Part shown: positions 1 to 10,740 of the stretch, piece by piece
Numbering within the stretch: the first letter of the stretch is position 1
Layout of the letters: each line of letters starts with the position of its first letter
NCBI GenBank assembly: GCA_013400975.1
Contig: WBMZ01006337.1
Span: forward strand, 124,001-188,000
DNA length: 64,000 nt
Direction: 5' to 3'
Origin: Atrichornis clamosus
Taxonomy: Eukaryota; Chordata; Aves; Passeriformes; Menuridae
The notes under the pieces: model-generated
What the model saw: the letters and a program-made list of their open reading frames with translations, nothing else
Database searches by the model: none
Told to the model about the DNA's origin: nothing
Translations under genes and position numbers: made by a program

Positions 1-364
1 GACTTCAAGCTTTAAGTAATTTTTTAAAAAAAGCCTTATAGTTGCAACAAAGTTCTCAGAAGTAAAACAAAAAGCATGATCAATGTCACAAAGCACTAGA
101 GTTTTCTCCCTTAATCTATATCTGGAAAGAGCACTAAAAATTGGCAGAACAGCTGTTGTAATTCTATGGATACCTTTCTTTAAAATAACAAAAATTTAAA
201 CAATTTTCAGACAACAAGGATTTGAACAACAATCCACACAAAGGGTCTTCATATACCCATGAAATATCACTGCACAAGCCTGGAATGATTGTTGCAGTAC
301 CTAAATGGGCACATATTTTATGGGTCACATAGATGAAAAGTAAGAGTTCTCATGGAGAAGTTCC

Positions 365-830
365 TGAGTTTGAAGGAATCCACAAGTAACATCAAGTCCA
401 GCTCCTGGCCCTGCACGGGACAACCCCAACAATCCCACCATGTGCCTGAGACGACTGTCCAAACACTTGAGCTCTGTCAGGCCGGTGCTGTGACCACTTC
501 CCTGGGGAGCCTGTTCTAGTGCCCAACCACCCTCTGGTGAAGAACCTTTACCTGATATTGAACCTAAACTTCCCCTGGCACAACTTTGGGCCATTCCCTC
601 AGGTCCTGTCATTGGTCACCACAGAGAAGTGACCCTAGCCCTCCTATTCCCCTCACGAGGAAGTTGTAGCTGCAATGAGATGTCTCCTCAACCTCTTCTC
701 CAGGCTGAACAGACCAAATGAACTCAGGTGCTCCTCATATGGCTTGCTCTCAAGGCCCTTCACAATCCTGGTGGCCCTCCTTTGGACACTCCCTAACAGC
801 TTTATATCCTTGTCATTTATATCCCTGTCA
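365..830 (-). mobile_element. CR1 LINE fragment (3' part, old copy)
   Basis: Read on the plus strand this is the reverse complement of a CR1 3' region. It has the order I know from avian CR1: 'gagtttgaagg', 'tccagctcctggccctgcac', 'gcctgttctagtgcccaacc', 'cctaaacttcccctggcac', 'ccattccctc.ggtcctgtc', then 'ctccaggctgaacaga' and 'ggccctcctttggacac'. The extreme 3' tail is missing, and the 5' end is truncated as in most CR1 copies. Many substitutions and CpG losses suggest an old insertion. The short minus-strand reading frame at 325-612 lies inside this repeat and is not a gene. Confidence 0.88.
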
Positions 831-993
831 TCATTCAGAGTAAGACTTGTTATAACAATTGCTTTATGTGCATTCCATATTTAATTTTGAACACTTTCTC
901 ATTCTAACACCTTGTTTAATGGGTCAGCAACACCCTAGATAATAATTCCTAGAAAAAGTGCATTCCCAAGTTCTGTCTAGCCCAGTTCCTCAC

Positions 994-1020
994 CTCTTGA
1001 AGGTGGCCAGCAGAGGATGC
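994..1020 (-). other. Exon-like 27-nt segment (weak candidate)
   Basis: On the minus strand a fair pyrimidine tract ends in TTCTCAG just before this segment, and a near-consensus donor GAG|GTGAGG follows it. The 27 nt are free of stops in the phase that would continue from the segment at 3086-3140, and also in phase 0. Nothing identifies a protein. Splice-like pairs of this quality arise by chance in tens of kilobases, so this is only a test target. Confidence 0.12.
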
Positions 1021-3085
1021 CTGAGAAGCATTCAAGGACAAAGTACTCAAATTCTGCCGGATTCTCTGGCAGCTTCCAGTTTTCTATGTTTCATAGATTT
1101 TCTGAGACAGATTAAAAACTAAATATCAGCATTTAATCTTTATTATGTCCTTGTGCTTAAAATAGTTATATTCTATAGCTCTTACTTGCCTTTTATTTCA
1201 TTAATGTTTGTGATCATTTTAGAACCAGTCTAATGCCACAACATCCTGTGGCAGTGTGATTCACTCTTTATCTACCCATTATGTGAATAAGCATCTACTT
1301 TGTTCCATTTAACAAACACTCCCTCCTTTTTTATGGGAAACATTGCTCATTTCCTTCATCACAGTTTTGATTTTACAGTCTTATATCATATTCCCCCTTC
1401 AACGCTCTCTCTTTCAGTCTGAAGGGTCCCTGTCTACAAAATTATTCTTCATTGATAAACCATTCCATAACCCTGTTGATTTCCCTTCCATGTTTTCTAG
1501 TTCTACTATTCCATTTTCAGATAAATGATCTTGACAGCAAAAGATAATCTTATGGCTAAAGCATTAGACTGTGGTCCTGGGAAAAAGGAATTATATTTCT
1601 GTTTGTGTCACAGATCTTATGCATTATTCAGTCTTCTTGTCTGCTTAATTTTGAGTAACCACTCACTGCCAAGTGAAAATATTCTTCAGCAACAGAGAAC
1701 ATTTCTGCTTTCAGCATATAGAATATAACCACTATTGGATAATTTGATATGAAATTAGTACTTAAATAGCACTATGGCATGAGTTTAATTTGGGTATTAT
1801 TAAAACTAATTGAGAACCTCAGATATGAGGATCAGACCCCTAAAGAATCTCAGAGATGATGCCGTACCTTCAGGAGGAGCTCTACAGCGTCTCTGTGCCT
1901 TTCTTTTGTTTAGAATAGCAGCTTTCCAGAAGCTGTTTCCAAACTATGAATAAGTCCAAAATTTGAGCAAACTTGTGATAAAAGTCCAATATGATTATGT
2001 AAGTTAAAACAGACTCATGTCCCATTGATGTCATGTACACCCGGATATTAAAAAGGTGGTGGAAAAACCAGATGAGCAAAGAGTTCTCAATTTCCACGTT
2101 GCAGGTGAATTGCCTTTTTTAAATGAGAACTCACTGGCTTCTCCTAATAGAGAAGCACTATTCATTTTATGTCTTAAAAATGGGTAATGCAGAGAAATCT
2201 AGAGAGAACATTGGCTGTGCCTCTTGTGAAAGCATAGTGATTTATCCTGTAATATCCACTCATTTCTGAAGCTCTATCAATGACATTGATTGCATCACCT
2301 TTTCATGGCAAACATGCATTTTTAAACAATATGAGGCCTTATTCTTTTTCTTTTCTAGATTTATTTTTACTGAGTAAGAGAAATAAGCTTCAGCAAAGGC
2401 TGTGGCTTGATGCCAGAAGGACAAACAAGGAGGATGTCAAACCAAATGAAAGAGCAGTTGAACTCCAAGCCTCATATTAAAACATTATTTTCTAATCAGT
2501 GGATAATATCTCAGAATCTTTGTGCCTTGACACAGAGCCTTAGGCATCTCAGCTGGAGTCCAACAAGCCCTAAGGCTTTACCCATACTCACAGCTCCAAA
2601 CTGAATTTACGTACGAAACAGAGACTAAGAAAAATCCATTGTAGGAGTCAAAAACTTTTTATGAATTTTGCGGTGGATTTGCAATATTTTGAATGCACAA
2701 TGCCTGGTGCAGCTAGTAAAGGCAGGAGAATACTATAAAGCTTATTTTCCTCTTTTCTTAGGCATTTATTCACATGGACTTTCAAATATGCTGTGACATA
2801 ATAGCAGAACATGTCCTAAATAATTAACAGCTACTTATTTAATTGGAGAAAGTGTCCTAATCACTAAAAAAATAATATTTAAAAAATTCAATTATTTACA
2901 TAAGATAGGATTGTATTCAGTTGGTTTCTCTGTGACTATACAAATGAAGAGTTTTTGTTTTTTTCATTAAACGCAAAGGAAATGCTTTCAGGACTCCATG
3001 TGCAAACCAGCACTGTTAGGTTTGGCCCATCATTTACACAGGACAAGAAAACAAAACAGGAATTCCTTTTGCACTAAGTGCTTAC

Positions 3086-3140
3086 CGGGGTCACTCCAAG
3101 AGACAGACTGCCTTTTCCAGTAGGTTTCAACAAAATACTT
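3086..3140 (-). other. Exon-like 55-nt segment with open frame (candidate)
   Basis: On the minus strand a strong pyrimidine tract (TGCCTTTCCTCTTCCCAC followed by AAAG) precedes the segment, and CCCCG|GTAAGC follows it. One frame is fully open and reads KYFVETYWKRQSVSWSDP plus one base. This is compositionally protein-like (three aromatic residues and two Trp), but I cannot place it in a family. The acceptor is AAG rather than the preferred CAG. It is phase-compatible with the exon-like segment at 6001-6036 upstream on the same strand. It could easily be chance. Confidence 0.2.
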
Positions 3141-4950
3141 CTTTGTGGGAAGAGGAAAGGCACAACCAGGCTTTTACCCCAGCATGATCAACAAGTCAAG
3201 TCTATCCACGGCAGCAATACAACATTAAAGCATCAAGAGATGTAAGTATTTGGGGCTTCAGATTATGTAGACAAGAAAGGAAAGCAAAACTGGATAGCAG
3301 CATCTTCCAAGAAAGACTTCTCACAAACTCACTCCAATCTCACAGCACTGTGTCATAGTTTAACCATTCTGTTTTCCTGGCTTGCATTTAATTTGATTTT
3401 CCACTTAGGGAATGACTGCACTTAATTGATCTATGTAAGCCCAACTCAGTGGAAGAAGTGAAGTCTACAAAATTCATCAGGGAAAAGCTAATAAACTTAT
3501 TAGATACTAGTATCTCCCAGACGTGGCCCAGTAATTTTTTATTTCATTTTTAAATGAAAGATAGTGAAGCAAGGACTATTTGAGGGAAGGAATAAACAAA
3601 TAAAATACTGTGGATGACTTGCTACAAAACTATTGAAAATAGAGTTTAAAAAAGAGCTTGGATATGAGGTAAAAGCTTGTGATGTAACATGCATTACAAA
3701 TGAACTGCACAAAGAGAAGACTATTGGTATCCCTTCGTTTTATGTAATGAAACAAAAGATACCCTGTAAATAAACAAGTGCTGCCATAATTCCAATATTT
3801 TCCATTGCTTACTCTAAGATAACCAAGACAGTGAAGCTTTCAAGATAATTTCATTTGTGAGGATGTAGATGCTAATTACTATTTTAAGGTAACAGTCATA
3901 TTTCTTATTACATCCAACTTTTTTCAGTCTTTTGCTTTGGAACAAAAATGTGTTTAGGTATAAAAGAGGTAATTTTTAGAAGGTACCCTGATTTAGTATT
4001 TGTGGTCTATATATGTGAGAAATAATGTTTAAGCAATTCCATCATATTCCAAAATTCTGTTTTAAAATAATGCTATTCAAATTAAATTTCTCCTTTGTCC
4101 ATACTGTTGTTCCATGTTTCCAGTTACCAGGAGTTTGGGATTTTTTCTTCATATGGAAGCAAACGTAAAGTTTGTGTAACTTTTTCTTTGACTATGATTA
4201 CACAAACACAGAGGCTTTCAGCTTGCTGGAGTTTTGCTCTGCAAGATTCTGCACAAAGAGCTGTTCATCACATCTTCTAACAGCATCTTTCAATACAAAA
4301 CTTAGTCAAAATCAGTTTGCTTCATCATGATTGCATTTTGTGATTTTTACTGCATGGTAACAATGGACCTGCTCGGACTGCTTCCAGGGCAAATTCTCAG
4401 ACAACATGAACCCTCTTGAAAGTCCTTCAAGAAAGCAGACCAAGATCATGGCAAGAAAACTTAAACTGGAAAAACCTCTCGCCCTTACTCATGTTGCACA
4501 GCATTTCTTTCTTTGCTCTTTGCCAAACTGATAAACAGACAAGTTCATCTGTCCCTCCTCAAACTTTTGAGACCTCACAGCCTACAAATTTTAACTAGCT
4601 TTGCAATAAACAGAAGACTCTGGGATTAGCTGCGGTTAGATTCTACTTTATAGGGGATCTTCAAATAAACTGAGATACCATCTCAATTTCTTTACACATC
4701 TTTTACACAGTTTCTAGCCTTTTTTCCATGAAACCACACAGTTGGCTAACAAAACAAAATTCTAATTCTGGTGTCCATCTGGATGCTATAGCTCATGTAC
4801 TGTGCCGTGAATTCCCTTCCTTACCTGCAGCTGAATCTCAGCCCATCTGTCAGGGCCCAACATTGGGACTTCTAAAGCCACCTCCCAGATCCCCTGCCCT
4901 TCTCACCTGCTACAGATTACCCTTTATTATTCATTATCCACAATAATAAC

Positions 4951-4980
4951 AATATTATTATTGAAATCAATAATAATATT
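4951..4980. repeat. Perfect AT hairpin (13-bp stem, 4-nt loop)
   Basis: The left arm AATATTATTATTG (4951-4963) and the right arm CAATAATAATATT (4968-4980) are exact reverse complements around the loop AAAT. It is made of AAT-type triplets, so an inverted microsatellite is the simplest origin. Confidence 0.9.
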
Positions 4981-5030
4981 AAGACAATTAGTCTAAAGAT
5001 GCAACATCTCTATAGACCACTTTGGATCAG

Positions 5031-5190
5031 TACTTAGCAGATGAAAGTCAGTCTTCCACCTTTCCCCTTCTTTGTGTAAAGGAAAGGCATAAACACATTT
5101 ATACATATATATATTTTCACATTTGCAATACCAACAGACAAGGATACCATCATGAATGTGTTTTATCTCTGCAATTTCCAGGTAAATTAT
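5031..5190. repeat. Local duplication, copy A
   Basis: This segment is repeated about 960 bp downstream (5991-6146). The distal ~77 bp of the two copies differ at about 6 sites, all transitions. The proximal 60 bp differ at roughly 7 sites, and the middle has small indels. Read on the minus strand, copy A contains a degraded version of the exon-like segment seen in copy B: the acceptor TTTACAG is TTTACAC here, and the donor CTG|GTAAGTA is CTG|CTAAGTA. I find no third copy in the window. Confidence 0.85.
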
Positions 5191-5990
5191 GCATGTCTCT
5201 CATTTGCTCTATAAGTGCAGTGTCTTCTTCTGGGGTACCACTTACCTTTCATTTCTGTCTCTCTATTTAGATGAAGAACACCTTGAAAATGAGTCACTTG
5301 TATTTATATCTTAATTGCATTCCTCTGACTATTATTGCACTCCAATGTGTTCCTAATTTAATATAAACAAATCTTTAATTTCCCTTTCATTTTCAAAACT
5401 TATATTCGTACCAAGACATCAGAATCACAGCCATGTAATAAACAGATAAACACACCAAAATTTCCAGATGTATCCATTGACTGTTGATGCCCAGCACCAA
5501 AAAAGGTTGGGATCTTTGGAGGAAGAGATGACTAAATTAAACTATTGTCATTTATCTGCCAGTGACAACACTTGCTGGATTAATGTGAACAGTTTAGTTC
5601 CTGGATATGATGTCGGTGAGGACTGATGTTCTTAATCAGGTATAATAAAACCAATATATATTTGTATACAAACAATTAAACCCTTTACAAGCTTGATGAA
5701 TAAATAAAACTTTACTTATCAGAGGCCTTTTAGTGAAATTTCTATGATAAATTAGATTTTTGACATATGTCCTAGACAAACTTGCACGAGTAGTTACTTG
5801 TGTCATGCTTCAACAGTTTGAAATGCATGGGATACATCACGTCAACATATTTGTGAGCTCATCGTAAACTAGAATCAGGTTTCATACAACTATTTAAACG
5901 TGGAAAGATGAGTTGATAAAGTTGTATGGTGAGGGCCTTATCCAAAATCCTCTGAGGTTACAGGCAAAATCTGATGGAGCTTTGTACAAA
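5191..5990. other. Spacer between the duplicated copies
   Basis: About 800 bp of AT-rich DNA with no recognised gene or repeat. Just after copy A, a good 3' splice-site match (CATTTCTGTCTCTCTATTTAG, plus strand) overlaps a donor match on the minus strand (AAAG|GTAAGT), without a convincing exon on either strand. Confidence 0.5.
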
Positions 5991-6146
5991 TACTTACCAG
6001 TTCAAAGTCAGTCTTCCTCCTTTCCCCTTCGTTCTGTAAAGGAAAGACATTAAAATAAATATGTATGCATTTTCACATTTACAATACCAACAGACAAGGA
6101 TATTGTCATGAATGTGTCTTGTCTCTGCAATTTCCAGGTAAATTAT
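5991..6146. repeat. Local duplication, copy B
   Basis: Sister copy of 5031-5190 in direct orientation. Shared landmarks on the plus strand are 'tactta.cag', 'tttccccttc', 'caataccaacagacaagga' and 'ctgcaatttccaggtaaat'. Copy B keeps consensus splice-like signals on the minus strand that copy A has lost. Confidence 0.85.
6001..6036 (-). other. Exon-like 36-nt segment in duplicate copy B
   Basis: On the minus strand the segment is preceded by a strong acceptor (TGTCTTTCCTTTACAG) and followed by a strong donor (CTG|GTAAGTA). It is 36 nt, a multiple of three, and reads NEGERRKTDFEL in the open frame. Size and in-frame length resemble a vertebrate microexon. I do not recognise the peptide. The duplicated copy at 5.0 kb has both splice sites mutated. 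Chance is a serious alternative, because several GTAAGT sites with an upstream pyrimidine tract are expected in 64 kb. Confidence 0.25.
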
Positions 6147-9100
6147 TTACCTATTCAGACTGTTGCATAAGTTTGTTTATACATTTAAATATTGGTTTGA
6201 CATCTCTTATTTTAGCTTCCCAGTTTGCAGCTCTTCACTTCTACAGTGCAAGGACTTTGTACTTTTAATTGGCTCAGCCTCTGATTCAATATTTGTGCTA
6301 GATCTGTGGAAATAAGGCATTGCAATGCTTCACTTTTATCTGTAGAATTTCTTTGTTTTCCGTAATACTGTTTGTTCTTTCGAGGTTCTTCAAAGAAGTT
6401 TCATCAACTTTTGTTTTTTACAGTGCACAGGACCAAGCTATCTATGGAAGATCTAAAAATGAGATAAGTTTGCTATTATATAGTTATTTTTCACCTTGAA
6501 AGACACATTGCCTGAAAGAACATTTCTAACTAGGAAGTCAGTGTGAATAAATGCATAGTGTGTTATTTCCCTTTAAAAGGATGCTGACAGTTATGCATTC
6601 TGTATGCAAATGCATCAATTTTTATGTTCTGTAGATTACCAGATTTACTCACCCCTCATCCAGCCTAAATTTATTGCATTCAGGGTATTATACACTTGCT
6701 ATCATTGGCACAGGAATCTGGTTTTGGTATCAAGAATTATGTCCACGCTGACATGAAATGTGGCACAGATCCAAATACCTGGTGCCAGGACTCCAAATCT
6801 GTCCCTCCTCACGACTTCACCTGTGGACACAATTGACCACAGCAGACTGTAGTTGTAGACACAAGGCTGCTGCAGGTATGGCAGAAGGACATCTGTAATG
6901 GACTGAAATCTGTAATCTGGAACTTTCTTTTCCTTTCAGACAAAAAAATTATCATATTCCTCTGGGAATCATTGTCACTGTGACTCAGGGCTTGTGACAC
7001 GACTACAGCACGCTTGGCGCACAGGAATGAGAACCCCTCAATGCAAACCTTTTTGGGACAAAGAGGTACATGAAAATTCTTTGTCTTAACTGTGACAGGC
7101 CTCCATCAGTCTTTCACAACCGGTCAGGAGGTGGCTGCTGGAGGGAGCTGCAGCCTGCTTCTGGACAGTCCTGGGGCAGGAATCCCACAGCAATAATGGG
7201 GGTTCCAGGAGCTGGGAGGTCAGACATGCAGCTGGTTTGATGCTGCACTGATGTCTGAAGAGCACTTTAAAGTCTCCTAGGAGCTGCAAATATTCCAAGC
7301 TGCCCAGAGACTCCTCAGGAAATTTGCACTGTTTTTCTTGACCCTGCAGCAGCATTGCTCGTTAGTCTTCTCACACCCAGCAGCATCCTCCAGTCTGCAC
7401 CCTCCAGGTGTGCCCCTGGGTGATGGGGCAATGCATGGCCCTCCAGAGGCACAGAATTTGGAAACATTAGGAAAATTCCTCAGGTGCACTGGTTATTCCT
7501 CTCTGACTCTTCTGAGAGGTGAAGAAGGGCTGCAACCAGAACAATTGATAAGAGTTCATAAGTAAGATTAATTTCCCTATACTTCACTTCCTTCTATAAT
7601 AAAATATGCTATTGGACTAGATATTACTATAACATAAAATACATTATATGTCTTCATTTAGGAAAGCCTGTGTGGCTTTGTTTTTCCTGTTCTTCTCATG
7701 GACAAAAACAAAAAACAAAAAAACAAACAAAAAAAAAAAATCTGAATTTTTTTTAGTGTTACACAAACCCTCATAGCAAGATGCCAGCTGTATTTCAGCA
7801 GCTTTGGCTATGTAAAAAAAGGTCATCCAAATTTGACTGATGAACTGGCAATAGATGCATTGAAAATAAATTCTAATTCCTATCCAAACATCCAGCTTAT
7901 AAACAATCCCAAAAGAAAAAATTGCTGTTTGAAATATTTAAGCATCAAATCTAATGATTGGTCTCCTAATTTTTAAAACACTTCCTGAAAACTAGATTAA
8001 AGCATAGTAGAAAAATTTGTAGGAATTGGTGAAAGTGTAATAATCAATAGTGGAAATATTAAAAAATCCAATCAAATACTCTTCTAAAAATACTCCCTTT
8101 ACTTCATTAACCTTGTCAGTCATTCCTTTAAATAAATCCTTGTTTATATATAATAAAAAGAAGGAAATGTACAAGTGTGTACTCCTGGAGTGACTTCATA
8201 AATTGATTAATTTTTGAAACAGTTTACTCTGATTAATGAGAACAAGACAGTTGAAATGTGTGAACTGCAGATATAAATACAACCTACATTTTTATACTGA
8301 CATTTTTCAAATTATTTAAATTTAAGTACCCAGTACCTTGCATGGAATCTGGCAACTCAGGAATTATTTTTTAAAATCATTATGACAAGATGTTTTATTA
8401 TTGCTTTTCTGAAAATAAAGTAATAGGTGAATTTATAGCTCTAATTTATGCCACATCACATATATCGTGGTACATAAGTGAAACTACAAAGTTATTCCAC
8501 ACCACCTCAATAATATGTGCAGATCTTGAACCTAAAATTCACTTACAGAGGCGACTCCCTCCATCTGTACTCTAAGAGAGCTAAACTCTATTCAAGGATT
8601 CTACCAGGCAACCAAGAGAACACAGAATTCCTACTGATTACAGCACCAGGGTTATTAGTTACACTGCACATTTCTACACTATCATCAGTGTGTGAGAGAA
8701 TGACAGATTACAAGAACCACAACAAAAGATGTAACAAGAAGCCAGAATTTGCAGTTAAAAAGGTAGAGGTGACTCAGTTTTCAGGGATTTACTTTGTATA
8801 TCTAAACACTGTTCTAACACTGGAAAACACTTAATATTTAAAAATAAAATAAAAAGCAAACCCTGACTCGAGATTATTTTTCTGTAGATAACATGTATCA
8901 TACAGTTTTTTTCCTCTTATGCAAAAGTAAACATGTAATTATTTCAAGCATAAGTTTTACCTTTAAAATTCCCCTTGCAAAGCAGTAGTGGTACGAAGGG
9001 AAACCATTTTGAAATGGGGGTGTTTCTTCCCATAAAAGCTGGTACAGATTTTGCAATAAAAGAGTTTTACTGGTCTTGGACATATTACTTTTTTTTTGTT

Positions 9101-9746
9101 GATGTTGTTATTGTTCTGAAGGTGATATATCAGGACTATACCCATAATTCATATTCCATATAACCTACAAATAACGTTATTCTCATTGGTGACGTGGATG
9201 GCAAAAGTAAGCCTATACTGAAGTTGATGGGAATTTTGTGTACATGAAAGCTACAAGATATAGGTGCTTATAATTATCGTCTTTAAACTTAACTTCCTTT
9301 TCCATGTCTTTGCAAGGAATTCAAAGTCATTTGGAAGGTATTTGGTATGCATATTCCAAGGGCTGCCCAAATTCAGTAGCTGAAGTTGAAATCTGAGATT
9401 AAAAAAAAAAAAAAGGAAGATTTTTCTGAGAGAGAAAAGTAGTTTGTGCTTCAGCCTTCAATGATCTTGATACCTGATACCTGAATGGAAAAGCTGAAGA
9501 TTAGCCATTTGAAAAATGACCATTTCAGAGTTTTCATTGATTTCTTAAAGGTCTATTCACTAAAAATGCATTTAAAGCATAAACAGCAAAGATCCTACTG
9601 GTAGGTCATTACTTGGATTCAAACTGTAGTCTGCTTCCTCAAAACAATAAAGAAATATCGCTGCCCTAGTAATGAGTTAGTATTTGCTGTGACTGTGGGA
9701 TGGCACATGCAGGCAAAAAGGTGCTGCTAAGAGGAATCAGTACAAC
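6147..9746. other. Non-coding stretch with one GC-richer patch
   Basis: No recognised gene. A GC-richer patch at about 7090-7500 gives overlapping short frames on both strands, but I see no domain or repeat signature in it. An A-rich run sits at 7705-7740. The remainder is AT-rich and featureless. Confidence 0.55.
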
Positions 9747-9806
9747 TGTGTCTAAAATTGTGTCTCAATTTGTATCTAAATTATGCGTCTAAATTGTGTC
9801 TAAAAT
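9747..9806. repeat. 12-bp minisatellite, five units
   Basis: Five consecutive 12-bp units with consensus TGTGTCTAAAAT run without indels (starts 9747, 9759, 9771, 9783, 9795). The first and fifth units are identical, and the inner units differ at a few bases each. It is a short, old-looking tandem array. Confidence 0.9.
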
Positions 9807-10564
9807 TGTGTTACACTTTACAATTATTTTAATATCACTTAAAATGCCTGGTGGATAGTATTCATTATTATTCTACAGAAATACAATGCTCTATGGAAGG
9901 AAAGATGCATCCAAAAGTCCAGCACTTAGGGCCAGATGCTCACAGCCACAGTGCCAGTGCTGGATTCTGTGGTGTGGGAAAGCAAATGCAGTAAAGAAGA
10001 AGAGATAACAATTTATTTACAGCAAATTATTGACTTCTGATAACTTTGGATTGCTACACTATTGTATAGGTATCATATTATCATTTTCTGGTTAGCTGCT
10101 GTTCAGAATACCTGATATTTTGAAGACAGATGAAGTCCTAAAAGACAAGAAATAGAAAGTATAGTGACATTATTTTAGAAACAAAAAAATTCTGGGATGA
10201 ATAACCAAACAAAATACACAACACCTGAAAGAGTACAAGTAAACAAGTAACAGCTGTCAAGAGCAAATAATGATGCAAAATGTTTCTAAAAATTTTAAAG
10301 CAAGTTAAAAATGTCTAGGGATAAAATAGAAAAAACCCACCATGAAACCAAAAACAGGCATAAGATTCAGTTGCTTCAATACAGTATTCATTACCATGCA
10401 GGCATCCAAGACCACCTCACAAGGGTGGCAGATAAGACTTTCAAACCAAGTGAGACCTGCTGTCCTCTAGCTGACAGTTGGAGGCCAGGCAGGATGTTTC
10501 ATGTTGCTGAAAACAGATAAACCACACTGAATTTCTCAAAGCTTTGTGTTATTTGCAGACATGC
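9807..10564. other. AT-rich non-coding stretch
   Basis: I see no gene, repeat family or structured element here apart from short homopolymer runs. Confidence 0.5.
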
Positions 10565-10740
10565 CAGGTGATACTTGCCCTCCACCTGCAGTATTGAGTC
10601 CATTTCTGGGCTCACAAGCACAAGAGAGAGATGGACATACTGGAGAGAGTCCAGAAAGACAAGGGATTGAAGTATCTTTCCTATGAAGAAAGGCTGAATG
10701 TGGGACTGTTCAGCCTGGAGAAAGCTCAGGGGAATCTCAT
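10565..10740 (+). mobile_element. CR1 LINE fragment (end of ORF2)
   Basis: The sequence follows the CR1 ORF2 C-terminal region: 'cacctgcagtattgagtcc', 'tctgggctc', 'ctggagagagtccag', 'ctatgaagaaaggctgaa' and 'ctgttcagcctggagaaag'. It is truncated at both ends and lacks the 3' UTR and tail, so it has lost its 3' portion as well as the usual 5' part. Confidence 0.85.

Larger units (their letters stand above)
831..5030. other. AT-rich non-coding stretch, no recognised gene
   Basis: No reading frame here exceeds about 70 codons and I recognise no repeat family. Two exon-like segments bounded by splice-site matches occur on the minus strand (994-1020 and 3086-3140) and are listed separately as low-confidence calls. 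An AT-rich perfect hairpin lies at 4951-4980. Otherwise I see only ordinary AT-rich DNA. Confidence 0.6.

Noticed and set aside
325..612. 95-codon minus-strand frame
   Set aside because: Falls in the CR1 3' region at the left edge.
1882..2097. 71-codon minus-strand frame with aromatic-rich hydrophobic translation
   Set aside because: It looks mildly protein-like, but no family is recognised and splice context is weak. The length is ordinary for this base composition.
8521..8560. Exon-like pair on the minus strand (CTCTCTTAG ... CTCT|GTAAGT)
   Set aside because: 25 nt with a weak acceptor and no supporting neighbours. It illustrates how often such pairs occur by chance.
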